A DNA stretch of 64,000 bases, taken from positions 1 to 64,000 of the forward strand of contig NZ_CAAF010000065.1 of NCBI RefSeq assembly GCF_000359125.1, written 5' to 3'. Source of the DNA: Mesorhizobium sp. STM 4661 (GTDB lineage: Bacteria > Pseudomonadota > Alphaproteobacteria > Rhizobiales > Rhizobiaceae). The notes under the pieces were generated by a model that was not told the origin of the DNA, did no database searches, and was given only the letters and a program-made list of their open reading frames with translations. Both the position numbers and the translations under genes were made by a program. This document shows, piece by piece, positions 19,100 to 27,850 of the stretch (its first letter is position 1; the number at the start of each line of letters is the position of its first letter).

Positions 19100-19965
19100 C
19101 GCTACGCTTCGACATCCCCGAAGAGAACCTTGCCAGCATTCTGGCCAAGGCGTTTGGGAATCGATCGTTCCTCGCCGGATTCATCATCACCGCACTGGTG
19201 GCGGCGGTCGCGATCGTCTCGTTCTTCTGGACCCCATATGACGTCACCAGGCTGATCATCGCCGACAAGACGCAAAGCCCGTCGCCGGCGCACTGGTTCG
19301 GTACCGACCATTTCGGCCGCGACATCCTGTCGATGATCATGGTCGGTGCACGTAACTCGATTGCCGTGGCGCTGGTGGCGGTCGGCATCGGCATGGGTGT
19401 CGGCGTGCCGCTCGGCGCCTTTGCCGCGGCACGCGGCGGTCTCGTCGACGAAGCGCTGATGCGGCTCAACGATCTCGTCTTTGCCTTCCCCGCCTTGCTC
19501 TCGGCGATCATGATCACAGCCATCTTCGGGCCGGGTGCGGTCAACGCCATCATCGCCATTGGCATCTTCAATATCCCGGTCTTCGCGCGCGTTGCACGGG
19601 CTGGCGCGCTGGCGATCTGGCCGCGCGAATTCATCCTCGCCGCGCGCGCCGCCGGCAAGAGCAGGACGCTGATCACGCTGGAACATGTGCTGCCCAACAT
19701 CGTCACTTTGCTGCTGGTGCAAGGCACCATCCAGTTTGCGCTGGGCATCCTGGCCGAAGCCGGACTTTCCTATGTCGGGCTGGGCACGCAGCCGCCGATG
19801 CCGAGCTGGGGGCGGATGCTGTTCGATGCGCAGACCCGCATGGTGGTGGCGCCATGGATGGCGCTGTTTCCGGGCATGGCGATCGTCGTCACCGTGCTTG
19901 GCCTGAACCTGCTCGGCGACGGCATCGCCGACATCCTCGATCCGAAATCGCGGCGGCAGCGATGA
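19096..19965 (+). CDS. ABC transporter permease, DppC type
   Basis: 289 residues. An N-terminal helix (SFLAGFIITALVAAVAIVSFFW) is followed by the periplasmic HWFGTDHFGRDILSMIMVGARNS motif that marks DppC/OppC permeases. The EAA loop is seen in EFILAARAAGKSRTLITLEHVLPN, and the C-terminus has GLNLLGDGIADILDPKSRR. It pairs with the DppB-type permease. Its ATG overlaps the previous stop and its own stop overlaps the ATPase start, both as ATGA, so the three genes are tightly coupled. Confidence 0.9.
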
Positions 19966-21605
19966 GCCTGCTCGAGATCGAGAACCTGTCGCTGACCATC
20001 GGCGGAACGCGGATCCTGAGGGATATCGAGCTTTCCGTCGCACCCGGCGAGGTGATGGGGCTGGTCGGCGAATCCGGCTCCGGCAAATCGATGACGGCGC
20101 TCACCGTGATGCAGCTCCTGCCCTGGGCAGCCCGCGCCACGGGGCGCGTGACCTTCGACGGCATCGACATCCTCTCGGCAACCGAAGACCAGATGTGCGC
20201 GCTGCGTGGCGACGACATCGGCATGGTTTTCCAGGAGCCGATGACGGCGCTCAATCCGGTCAAGACCATTGGCGAGCAGGTCGCGGAAGGCATACGCTGG
20301 CACACGAAAGCCAGCCGGGCGGAGGCCGAGGAACGCGCGCGAAAAATGCTCGACCGGGTCGGTCTGCCGGCGGCGCAATTCCCGCTGTCGCGCTATCCGC
20401 ACGAACTGTCCGGCGGCCAGCGCCAGCGCGTCGTGATCGCCATCGCCTGCGCGCTGAAGCCGAAACTCTTGATCGCCGACGAGCCGACGACAGCGCTCGA
20501 CGTGGTTCTTCAGGCGCAGATCCTCGATCTTTTGCGCGATCTGGTCGCGGAAAACCGCATGGGCTTGCTCCTCATCTCGCACGATCTCGCGGTGGTGACC
20601 GAAATGGCGGACCGCATCACCATCCTGCGCCATGGCGAGGTGATGGAGGCCGGCGACACCGCCCGCACGCTGTCCGAGCAGCTCCACCCCTACACGCGCC
20701 AGTTGGCGCAAGCCTCGATGCATGTACCCGCGCGCGCCAGAGCACATGAGGCCGGCCAAGGCAAACCTCTGCTTCAGGTAGCCAAACCTCTTCTTCAGGT
20801 AGAACGGGTGACGCGGGACTATCCCGGGCGGCGCATATCGCTGTTCAAGCGCAGCGCCCCGATCCGTGCGGTTAATGACGTATCTTTCTCGATGGCGCCT
20901 GGTCAGTCGGTGGCGCTGGTCGGGCGTTCCGGCTGCGGCAAGTCCACGCTTGCCCGCATGGTCCTGGCGCTGGACGAGCCGACATCGGGAACAATCCGGT
21001 TTCGCGGGCAGACCATCACCGGCAAGAGCGAGGCGGACCTAAAACCGGCGCGGCGCGACATGCAGGTGGTGTTCCAGGACCCTTACGGCTCTTTCGACCC
21101 ACGCCAGAAGGTGGAAAAACTGGTCGCCGAACCGCTGCATGTCCTGGAGAAGAAGCCGACGAATGCCGAACGGCGCCAGATGGTGGCCAATGCGCTGCAC
21201 GAAGTCGGCCTGTCGCCGGACGACATGGACAAGTATCCGCACGAATTTTCTGGCGGCCAGCGCCAGCGCCTGTCGATCGCCCGCGCCATCATTACCCGCC
21301 CGAAACTGGTCGTCGCCGACGAGCCGGTCTCGGCGCTCGATGTCTCGATCCGCGCCCAGATCCTCGACCTGTTCGCCGAGCTCAACCAGAAACTCGGCAT
21401 CGCCTATCTGTTCATCACCCACGATCTGACCGTCGCCCGCGCCATCACCGAAGCGGTGATGGTCATGCATGAGGGAAAGATCGTCGAGCGCGGCAGGACG
21501 AACGAAGTTCTCGACCACCCGCGGTCCGAAGCGGCCAGGGCGTTGGTCACCGCGGCTCCCGATTTGCACCGGGCGATCGCACGGCGGTTGCAGGAACAGG
21601 GGTGA
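19962..21605 (+). CDS. Double ABC ATPase of the dipeptide-type importer (DppD-DppF fusion)
   Basis: 547 residues with two complete ABC domains. Domain 1 (about 1-250): Walker A GESGSGKS, signature LSGGQRQR, Walker B LLIADEPTTALD. Domain 2 (about 275-547): Walker A GRSGCGKS, signature FSGGQRQR, Walker B LVVADEPVSALD. Many rhizobial peptide importers carry DppD and DppF joined in this way. A short direct repeat of PLLQVAKPLLQVE lies in the linker (about 266-280), encoded by two similar 24-base segments near 20760-20800. The start at 19962 overlaps the preceding stop. It ends the operon. Confidence 0.92.
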   Translation: MSLLEIENLSLTIGGTRILRDIELSVAPGEVMGLVGESGSGKSMTALTVMQLLPWAARATGRVTFDGIDILSATEDQMCALRGDDIGMVFQEPMTALNPVKTIGEQVAEGIRWHTKASRAEAEERARKMLDRVGLPAAQFPLSRYPHELSGGQRQRVVIAIACALKPKLLIADEPTTALDVVLQAQILDLLRDLVAENRMGLLLISHDLAVVTEMADRITILRHGEVMEAGDTARTLSEQLHPYTRQLAQASMHVPARARAHEAGQGKPLLQVAKPLLQVERVTRDYPGRRISLFKRSAPIRAVNDVSFSMAPGQSVALVGRSGCGKSTLARMVLALDEPTSGTIRFRGQTITGKSEADLKPARRDMQVVFQDPYGSFDPRQKVEKLVAEPLHVLEKKPTNAERRQMVANALHEVGLSPDDMDKYPHEFSGGQRQRLSIARAIITRPKLVVADEPVSALDVSIRAQILDLFAELNQKLGIAYLFITHDLTVARAITEAVMVMHEGKIVERGRTNEVLDHPRSEAARALVTAAPDLHRAIARRLQEQG

Positions 21606-21614
21606 GCGTCCGTC

Positions 21615-22046
21615 TCACTCTTCCGGTTTCACCACATCGACAGGGCTGATGTCGAGCAGGTCGAGCGTGCGGCGCAGAAGCCGTACCTCGCTCTCGGCAA
21701 GTTGCGAATCGGCCTTGGCGATGTCGGCCATGTGGCGGGCGAGCAGCTTGCGCCGTTCGATGTCGAGGTCGCGAAACTGCGCGATGGCTTGCGAGCCGTT
21801 GGTCTCGTAGCCAAACTCGTTGAGATACTCGATGACGCTGTCGATGCTGGCTTCCGGAATTCCGAAAGCTTCCCGGCAGATGCGCCTGAAGGCGGCCATC
21901 TCGCTCTCGCTGACCGATCCGTCGGCCAGGATCATGCGGAACAGCATGAGCAACTCCGCCGACAGTACAGGATCGTCCGCCACCTTGCGCACGCCGGGGT
22001 CGCCGTCGAAGATCGAGCGTATCTGGTCCAGCAAAGCGAATGCCAT
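21615..22046 (-). CDS. TerB-like (tellurite resistance B family) protein
   Basis: 143 residues, all helical in appearance, with the acidic helix pattern of TerB domains: LMLFRMILADGSVSESEMAAF (about 33-53), then LARHMADIAKADSQLAESE, a second acidic repeat. TerB-like proteins bind calcium or metal ions and occur in many unrelated settings; the name does not imply tellurite resistance. No signal peptide or membrane helix. It converges with the importer operon (nine-base gap) and has no obvious partners. Confidence 0.75.
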   Translation of the reverse strand: MAFALLDQIRSIFDGDPGVRKVADDPVLSAELLMLFRMILADGSVSESEMAAFRRICREAFGIPEASIDSVIEYLNEFGYETNGSQAIAQFRDLDIERRKLLARHMADIAKADSQLAESEVRLLRRTLDLLDISPVDVVKPEE

Positions 22047-22223
22047 GGCGTTCCCTCATCGATTCGTCGTGAATAGGTAGCGCGGAATCAGCTTTACGCA
22101 AACGGGTTAGAAGATGCCAATCGGGGCGGAGTTGGCGGTGGAACCCAGGACGGGGTGCTGACTGGTGTATGATTGCGGGCCTGATAGACTGTGAGTGTAC
22201 GAATCATGTTGGAGGAGCCACAC

Positions 22224-22394
22224 ATGAATCTCAGTGCACCTACTCAGTTGATTTTCATCATTTCCCTTGTACTCGCCATCATCGGCATTCTCGCCGCTCT
22301 TGGCGTTCTTGCGTTCATTCCTTTGGCCGCGGTGTGGATTGTCCTCATCGCCTACATTGTGCTTGCCGCCGGTTGCTTGATGCGCGGCGCCTGA
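22224..22394 (+). CDS. Small two-helix membrane protein
   Basis: 56 residues, nearly all hydrophobic. After a short polar start (NLSAPTQ) come two likely membrane helices, about 8-30 and 33-53, ending in CLMRGA. GGAGGAG sits at ideal spacing before ATG 22224, the main reason to accept such a short gene. It resembles small unnamed inner-membrane proteins of rhizobia. Function unknown. Confidence 0.65.
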   Translation: MNLSAPTQLIFIISLVLAIIGILAALGVLAFIPLAAVWIVLIAYIVLAAGCLMRGA

Positions 22395-22524
22395 TGCATG
22401 TCGCCCAAAAGCATGCCCTCGGGCTTGACCCGTGGGTGCGCAGCGGTTTTGGGACAACGACATGCATGAAACAAAAGCTTGAAGCGCATCGTATGAGCCT
22501 TTTCAGGCACGACGCGCTTCAAGC
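22394..22524 (+). repeat. Composite intergenic palindromic repeat
   Basis: Two joined elements. At 22394-22468, GCATGTCG...CCCAAAA pairs with TTTTGGG...CGACATGC. At 22477-22524 there is an 11-bp perfect inverted repeat GCTTGAAGCGC / GCGCTTCAAGC. Both resemble dispersed repeats of Mesorhizobium-like genomes. It starts at the stop codon of the small membrane-protein gene. Confidence 0.75.
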
Positions 22525-22546
22525 ACTCCAATCTCAGGCAACTCGG

Positions 22547-22574
22547 AGCGCCCGGCCAAAAGCCGGGCGCTTTT
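22547..22574 (+). terminator. Rho-independent terminator
   Basis: A 10-bp perfect stem AGCGCCCGGC / GCCGGGCGCT with a CAAAA loop and a short T run (the last stem T plus three). It lies downstream of the small membrane-protein gene and upstream of the AraC-type regulator, separating their transcripts. Confidence 0.75.
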
Positions 22575-22621
22575 GATTCTGTATGAGGGTCTGTTAAAGT
22601 CCCCAGGCGGAAGGAAAGCCT

Positions 22622-23455
22622 ATGCCCGCCCAGAGCGACGACGGCAACCGCCATCCCAGTCCCGATCTCGACCGGTTCGAGATGGTGCGGCGTGCGCCCG
22701 GCCCGCGGCTCCGGGGTTCGGTCACCAATATCTGCGGCTATCGCGAAACCATGCGCGGCCATTTCCGCAATGTCGAATATGCCTCGCTGACCGTGCCGCT
22801 GGTCATCAGCTTCGCCGAACCCTTCGCCATCGGGCTCGGCAAGAATCCCGGCGACAATGACCGTTTCGCCAGTTTCGCCGCCGGCCTCTATGCCGGGTCG
22901 GTGGTTATCGAATCCTTCGGCGGCGCCTGCTGCGTCCAGATCAATTTCACCCCGCTCGGCGCCCGCCGCTTTTTCGGCCTCCCGATGAGCGAGTTGACCG
23001 ACTGCATGGTCGGCCTGGACGATGTGCTCGGCCTTGAAGGCATCGCGCTGCGTGAAAAGCTTGGCAACGCGCACGATTGGAACACCCGCTTTGCCACCGT
23101 CGAGACGTTCGTCGCGGCCCGGCTGACCGAAGCCCGGGAAATACCGGCCGAAATCGCCTGGGCCTATGACCAGATCCTCGCTTCGGGTGGACGTACCCGC
23201 GTCGCGACGCTGGCCGGAAAACTTGGCTGGAGCCGCAAACATCTCTTGGGAAAATTCTCCAACACGATCGGCGTCGGCCCCAAGACGCTGTCGCGCATCG
23301 TCCGCTTCAACCGGGCGCTCGGCCTTTCGCGGCAGGACCAAAGCGACTGGGCTGATATCGCCGCCGATTGCGGCTATGCCGACCAGTCGCATCTGGTGCG
23401 CGAATTCCGCGACCTTGCCGGCGAAACACCGACAATGCTTGCCCTCCAGGCATAG
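22622..23455 (+). CDS. AraC family transcriptional regulator
   Basis: 277 residues. The C-terminal third has the double helix-turn-helix of AraC regulators: VATLAGKLGWSRKHLLGKF (first helix-turn-helix, about 196-214) and DIAADCGYADQSHLVREFRDLAGETP (second, about 245-270). The N-terminal part (about 20-170) is an effector-binding region with no obvious cupin. It is followed at 110 bp by a VOC-family gene on the same strand, a common pair, so it may control that gene. GGAAGG precedes the ATG. Confidence 0.87.
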   Translation: MPAQSDDGNRHPSPDLDRFEMVRRAPGPRLRGSVTNICGYRETMRGHFRNVEYASLTVPLVISFAEPFAIGLGKNPGDNDRFASFAAGLYAGSVVIESFGGACCVQINFTPLGARRFFGLPMSELTDCMVGLDDVLGLEGIALREKLGNAHDWNTRFATVETFVAARLTEAREIPAEIAWAYDQILASGGRTRVATLAGKLGWSRKHLLGKFSNTIGVGPKTLSRIVRFNRALGLSRQDQSDWADIAADCGYADQSHLVREFRDLAGETPTMLALQA

Positions 23456-23566
23456 ATGCCGCAGCGTCCTTTGCAGGACGCCCTGGGAGGTAACATTTCT
23501 TCAAGACGCCGAAGCGGCCTTCGCCCAGACTGGGGTTATCGACCAACCCAACTGAAGGAGACCGTC

Positions 23567-24078
23567 ATGTCCATAACGTCGAGCCGCCCAGGCTCTATCC
23601 GACCTTGCGCTATCGCAATGCCGCCAAGATGATCGACTGGCTGGGCGAGGCCTTCGGTTTCGCCGTTCGTGCTCGCTACGGCGAAGGTGATGTCGTGCAT
23701 CACGCCGAACTGACCTTCGGCTCGTCGATGATCATGCTGGGCACGGCACGCGACGACAAGTTCGGCCAGATGGTCGGCGCGGCAGGCCCCGGCGGTGGCA
23801 GATCGATCTATGTCGCCGTCGCTGAGGCCGACGCAGCCTATGACCGAGCCAAGAAGGCCGGCGCCGAGATTCTGGAAGAGCTCACCGACCGCGACTATGG
23901 CAGCCGCGAATTCATCTGCCGCGACCCGGAGGGCAATGTCTGGTCCTTCGGCACCTATTGGCCGAAAGCCGACGAACCTGCCGGCTACCGCGCCAAACCA
24001 AAAATAGCGTCGCAGTCGAGGTGGGTTTCCAGCTCGGCCGCGATCTCGTCCAGCGCCCGTTCGACCTCGGCGCGATAG
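23567..24078 (+). pseudogene. VOC (glyoxalase/bleomycin-resistance-like) protein gene with a frameshift at its start
   Basis: The body, in the frame that includes 23605, is a normal VOC protein: RLYPTLRYRNAAKMIDWLGEAFGF, then VVHHAELTFGSSMIMLG, GRSIYVAVAEADAAYDRAKKAGAEIL and DPEGNVWSFGTYWP. The only ATG with a ribosome site (GAAGGAG, ATG at 23567) is in another frame and gives a 21-codon dead end. One extra base after its first codons would join it to the body (M-S-H-N-V-E-P-P-R-L-Y-P). In-frame the body has only a TTG at 23605 without a ribosome site. The 3' end runs 94 bases into the convergent cobQ. It is either a recent inactivation or a sequencing error. Confidence 0.7.
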
Positions 24079-25460
24079 TCGATGCCGCCACCCCTGGCGC
24101 CGAGGCTTTCGAGGAATCTTGTCCGGAAGGCATCGGCGGAAAACAACCCGTGCAGATAGCTGCCTGATACCTTGCCGTCGGCGGAGATCGCGCCATCATC
24201 GATGCCGTTGATGATGGCCGACGGCCGCAACGTGTCGGGACCAGTAGTGCGGCCGAGATGGATCTCGTAGCCATCGAGCGGCAGGTCGAATGGCACGGAA
24301 TGCGCGCTGACATTGCGCACCGTCTTTTCGGGCTCCATCACCGTTTCGACGTCGAGCAGTCCGAGCCCTTCGGTTTCGGTGATGCTGCCTTCGATGCCGT
24401 CGGGATCGCGCACGATTTTGCCCAGCATCTGGAAGCCGCCACAAATGCCGACGACATGACCGCCGCGCTTGCGATGGGCGAGAAGGTCGCGGTCCCAGCC
24501 ATTCTCGCGGAATTTCAGGAGATCGCCGATCGTCGATTTCGAACCGGGAATGACCACCAGCCCTGCATCCCGCGGCAGCGGCTTTCCCGGCGGCACGAAG
24601 ACCACCTCGACCTGCGGTTCGGCCTTGAGCGGGTCGAGATCGTCAAAGTTAGCAATGCGGCCGAGCATCGGCACCGCAACCCTCAGCGCCCGTTTCTCGC
24701 CAGAGGCCAGCCGTTCGAGCACGACCGAATCCTCCGACGGCAAGCGCGCCGCCGCCTTCAGCCACGGCACCACGCCAAAACAGCGCCAGCCGGTGAATTT
24801 TTCGATCGACTTGATGCCGTCCTCGAACAGCGAGACATCGCCGCGGAACTTGTTGATGAGATAGCCGACGATCATGCGCCGGTCTTCCTCCGGCAGGATC
24901 AGATGCGTGCCGGCGACCGAGGCGATGACGCCGCCGCGATCGATATCGCCAACCAGCACCACCGGCACGTTGGCGCGCGTCGCAAAGCCCATATTGGCAA
25001 TGTCGCGGTCCCTGAGATTGATTTCGGCCGGCGATCCCGCGCCCTCGACGATGACCAGGTCGGCGCCCTCGCCGACCTTCGCCCAGGAGTCCAGCACCGC
25101 ATCCATCAGCCGGCCCTTCAACGCCTGATAGTCGCGCGCCCGCGCCTCGCCGAACACCTTGCCCTGCACGACGACTTGTGCGCCGACATCGGTCTGCGGC
25201 TTGAGCAGCACCGGGTTCATATGGACCGACGGCGCGACGCCGCAGGCGATCGCCTGCAACCATTGCGCCCGGCCGATCTCACCGCCGCCGGCGTTGTTGT
25301 CGCCGGGAATGTCGGCGACAGCGGCGTTGTTCGACATGTTCTGCGGCTTGAACGGCCGCACCTTCAGGCCGCGTTTCTTCGCTGCACGGCAGAGACCCGC
25401 GACAAGCACCGTCTTGCCGACATCGGAGCCCGTGCCTTGCAGCATGATCGCTTTGGCCAT
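23985..25460 (-). CDS. cobQ: Cobyric acid synthase (cobalamin biosynthesis)
   Basis: 491 residues. It amidates the b, d, e and g side chains of adenosylcobyrinic acid a,c-diamide using glutamine and ATP. The N-terminal dethiobiotin-synthetase-like ATPase begins IMLQGTGSDVGKTVLVAGLCR with the P-loop, followed by PFKPQNMSNNA. The C-terminal class I amidotransferase domain has GLVVIPGSKSTI, the nucleophilic Cys in VGICGGFQMLG (about 335) and the catalytic His in GSYLHGLF (about 430). Full length. It lies three bases downstream of the cupin gene on the same strand. It matters here because the window is rich in corrinoid-dependent proteins. Confidence 0.95.
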   Translation of the reverse strand: MAKAIMLQGTGSDVGKTVLVAGLCRAAKKRGLKVRPFKPQNMSNNAAVADIPGDNNAGGGEIGRAQWLQAIACGVAPSVHMNPVLLKPQTDVGAQVVVQGKVFGEARARDYQALKGRLMDAVLDSWAKVGEGADLVIVEGAGSPAEINLRDRDIANMGFATRANVPVVLVGDIDRGGVIASVAGTHLILPEEDRRMIVGYLINKFRGDVSLFEDGIKSIEKFTGWRCFGVVPWLKAAARLPSEDSVVLERLASGEKRALRVAVPMLGRIANFDDLDPLKAEPQVEVVFVPPGKPLPRDAGLVVIPGSKSTIGDLLKFRENGWDRDLLAHRKRGGHVVGICGGFQMLGKIVRDPDGIEGSITETEGLGLLDVETVMEPEKTVRNVSAHSVPFDLPLDGYEIHLGRTTGPDTLRPSAIINGIDDGAISADGKVSGSYLHGLFSADAFRTRFLESLGARGGGIDYRAEVERALDEIAAELETHLDCDAIFGLAR

Positions 25461-25463
25461 GGC

Positions 25464-26078
25464 TCAGGCCCTGCCCTGCGCGACTGTGCCGGGAACGGTC
25501 GATTTCTGCGCCAGCGGTCCGCCACGCCAGATGTACAGTGCCAGCAGCGGCTCCTTGGCCGTTCGCATGGCATGGCTGACATTGGACGCATGGTGGATCA
25601 CCTCGCCCGCCTCGCGAAGGTGGAAGCCGCTGTCGCCCTTGTGCCATTCCGTCCCGCCGGTCAGCGGAATGTAGATCTCCTCGGCGATGTGGTGATGGTC
25701 GGGATAGACGATATCGGGTCCGAGGATGAGCAGGCCGGCCGCAACCTCGTCGTTGACGAAGGGACCGCGCGTACCGAAGACCTCCAGCCAGCCATATCGG
25801 TTAAGGAATTCCGCGCCGAAATCGGCCGCGCTGTACGTCTGGCCCCAGCGCAGCTCATTGCGATGCGCCGCGAGGAACCGCGCCAGAGGTTTGGCATTTG
25901 TTGGCGCAAGTTCGGCGGCGCGATCGAGATAGCCAAGGCAAGGCAGGCGGTGCGGCTCGAGCTGGCGCGGGCGCATATACCAGCCGATCCCAGCCACCGC
26001 ATCGCGCACCAGCGCCTCCTCGAAGGTTTCGAGATAGGTTCGGAGATGCTCAAGCAGTTCATTTGAATTCGTCGACAC
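25464..26078 (-). CDS. DMSP-lyase family cupin (DddQ/DddL-like)
   Basis: 204 residues when started at GTG 26078, which has CGGAGCAAG before it. The C-terminal half is a cupin with the ligand pattern of DMSP lyases: H-x3-E-x-Y in HHHIAEEIYIPL (about 128-139) and a later His in ASNVSHAMRT (169). The length matches DddQ (about 200) better than DddL. DddQ/DddL cleave dimethylsulfoniopropionate to dimethylsulfide and acrylate, but many soil-bacterial homologues have no proven activity. It lies directly upstream of cobQ, likely co-transcribed. Family assignment is fair; activity is a guess. Confidence 0.7.
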   Translation of the reverse strand: MSTNSNELLEHLRTYLETFEEALVRDAVAGIGWYMRPRQLEPHRLPCLGYLDRAAELAPTNAKPLARFLAAHRNELRWGQTYSAADFGAEFLNRYGWLEVFGTRGPFVNDEVAAGLLILGPDIVYPDHHHIAEEIYIPLTGGTEWHKGDSGFHLREAGEVIHHASNVSHAMRTAKEPLLALYIWRGGPLAQKSTVPGTVAQGRA

Positions 26079-26206
26079 ATCTTGCTCCGATTTGCGCACA
26101 GCCGTTCCGCAGGGGGTCGGGTTGCGCGGCGGCATCATTGGTCTAGATTGGGGCGCGCGCAAAGCCAAAAACAACAGGCCAGCAAGCCAACCCAAGGGAG
26201 CACGCC

Positions 26207-27373
26207 ATGGACGCCGCGGTCGATGCGGGCACCAGCCAGTTCGAACTCAACGAGGACCAGCGCGCCATCCAGGAGATGGCCGGGGCTTTCGCGGCCGACC
26301 GCATCGCGCCCAATGCGCTCGACTGGGACCGGGCAAAACATTTTCCGGCGGATGTGATCCGCGAGACAGGGCCGCTCGGCTTCGGCGGCATCTATATCAG
26401 GGACGATGTCGGCGGCTCGGCGCTCGGCCGCCTGGACGCCGTGCTGATCTTCGAGGCGCTTTCTCGCGCCGATCCGGCCTTCTCCTCCTTCATCTCGATC
26501 CACAACATGGTGGCCTCGATGATCGACCGCTTCGGCAATGAAGAACAGCGCCAGCGCTTCCTGCCGAAGCTGACCTCGATGGAATGGCTGGCGAGCTATT
26601 GCCTGACCGAACCGGGCTCGGGATCGGACGCAGCGGCGTTGAAGACACGCGCGGTGAAGAGCGGCAGCGACTATATGCTGAACGGCGCCAAGCAGTTCAT
26701 CTCCGGCGCCGGCGACAGCGACCTCTATGTCGTCATGGCGCGCACCGGCGCCGACGGGCCCAAGGGCATCTCCACCTTCGTCGTGCCGAAGGATGCGCCG
26801 GGCCTCTCCTTCGGCGCCAACGAGCACAAGATGGGTTGGCACATGCAGTCGACCCGGCAGGTCATTTTCGAGGACTGCAAGGTGCCGGCGGAGAACCTGC
26901 TTTCGGCAGAGGGCGCCGGTTTCGGCATCGCCATGGCCGGTCTCGATGGCGGCCGGCTCAACATCGCCGCCTGTTCGCTGGGCGGCGCGCAATCGGCGCT
27001 CGACAAGGCGCTTTCCTACACGGCCGAGCGCAAGGCTTTTGGGTCTAAGATCAACCAGTTCCAGGCGCTGCAGTTCAAGCTTGCCGACATGGAGACCGAG
27101 CTGCAGGCGGCGCGCATCTTCCTCTACGCCGCGGCCTCCAAACTCGACCGCAAGGCGGCGGATGCCGGGAAATGGTCGGCGATGGCCAAGCGCTTTGTCA
27201 CCGACATCGGCTTCAACGTCGCCAACGAGGCGCTGCAACTGCATGGCGGCTACGGCTATCTGCACGATTACGGCATCGAAAAGCTGGTGCGGGATCTGCG
27301 CGTCCATCAGATCCTCGAAGGCACCAACGAGATCATGCGCGTCATCGTCGCCCGCGCGCTGATCGGGCGATAA
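26207..27373 (+). CDS. Acyl-CoA dehydrogenase, probably isobutyryl-CoA dehydrogenase
   Basis: 388 residues with the standard FAD acyl-CoA dehydrogenase layout: N-terminal helices, the FAD/substrate segment YCLTEPGSGSDAAALKT (about 130), the middle beta domain with GAKQFISGAGDSD, R-x-AFG in ERKAFGSKINQFQALQ, and the catalytic-base region LHGGYGYLHDYGIEKLVRDLRVHQILEGTNEI (Glu near 370). With a 3-hydroxyisobutyrate dehydrogenase gene next in line, oxidation of isobutyryl-CoA in valine breakdown is the likely role; 2-methylbutyryl-CoA is also possible. A repeat-flanked gene now separates the two. Confidence 0.88.
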   Translation: MDAAVDAGTSQFELNEDQRAIQEMAGAFAADRIAPNALDWDRAKHFPADVIRETGPLGFGGIYIRDDVGGSALGRLDAVLIFEALSRADPAFSSFISIHNMVASMIDRFGNEEQRQRFLPKLTSMEWLASYCLTEPGSGSDAAALKTRAVKSGSDYMLNGAKQFISGAGDSDLYVVMARTGADGPKGISTFVVPKDAPGLSFGANEHKMGWHMQSTRQVIFEDCKVPAENLLSAEGAGFGIAMAGLDGGRLNIAACSLGGAQSALDKALSYTAERKAFGSKINQFQALQFKLADMETELQAARIFLYAAASKLDRKAADAGKWSAMAKRFVTDIGFNVANEALQLHGGYGYLHDYGIEKLVRDLRVHQILEGTNEIMRVIVARALIGR

Positions 27374-27379
27374 AACATC

Positions 27380-27425
<46 letters not shown>

Positions 27426-27431
27426 TGAAAG

Positions 27432-27800
27432 ATGACCGGCAAGATCAATTCGTACAAGGATCTTATCGTGTGGCAGCAGGCGATGGATTTGGCCGTCACC
27501 ACCTACTCATTGACCAAGGCATGGCCAAAAGAGGAATTGTATGGGTTGACCAGCCAAATCCGCCGCTCAGCGACCTCTATCCCTGCAAACATCGCGGAAG
27601 GTTATGGCCGAGACAACAGAGGCTCTTATCAGCAATTTCTCAGGATAGCTCAAGGCTCGCTGAAGGAGTTCGAGACACACCTCCAGATCGCTGAACGCAT
27701 TGGCCTTGCCACGCATGATCAAGCCCATCACATGCTGTTAGCAACCGAGGGCATCGGGAAAATGCTTCGCCAACTTATTGTCAAGCTTGCGCCCGAATAG
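27432..27800 (+). CDS. Four-helix-bundle protein (S23/Avd-like family)
   Basis: 122 residues of the small family related to the protein encoded in 23S rRNA intervening sequences and to Avd of diversity-generating retroelements. It begins with the family hallmark SYKDLIVWQQAMDL, then PKEELYGLTSQIRRSATSIPANIAEGYGR and SLKEFETHLQIAERIG. The fold is a basic four-helix bundle that assembles as a pentamer and may bind nucleic acid; its cell role is unknown. Base composition is visibly less G+C-rich than in the neighbouring genes. It is flanked by inverted heptamer repeats and interrupts a valine-catabolic gene pair, so it looks like an insertion. No reverse transcriptase is nearby. Confidence 0.85.
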   Translation: MTGKINSYKDLIVWQQAMDLAVTTYSLTKAWPKEELYGLTSQIRRSATSIPANIAEGYGRDNRGSYQQFLRIAQGSLKEFETHLQIAERIGLATHDQAHHMLLATEGIGKMLRQLIVKLAPE

Positions 27801-27805
27801 ACCGC

Positions 27806-27827
27806 CTATTGCCTACTGCCTACTGCC
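27806..27827 (-). repeat. Tandem heptamer repeat, right flank (inverted)
   Basis: Three copies of the heptamer in inverse orientation (CTATTGC, CTACTGC, CTACTGC, the first with one change), just after the four-helix-bundle stop codon. Together with 27380-27425 it frames the gene as an inverted repeat pair. Confidence 0.9.
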
Positions 27828-27850
27828 TCACCCAAATCACGGAGCGCCAT

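Noticed and set aside
24258..26066. A 602-codon open frame on the plus strand
   Set aside because: It is the antisense shadow of cobQ and the cupin gene, both of which have complete motifs and ribosome sites on the minus strand.
27432..27800. A diversity-generating retroelement based on the Avd-like protein
   Set aside because: No reverse transcriptase, template repeat or variable repeat lies nearby.
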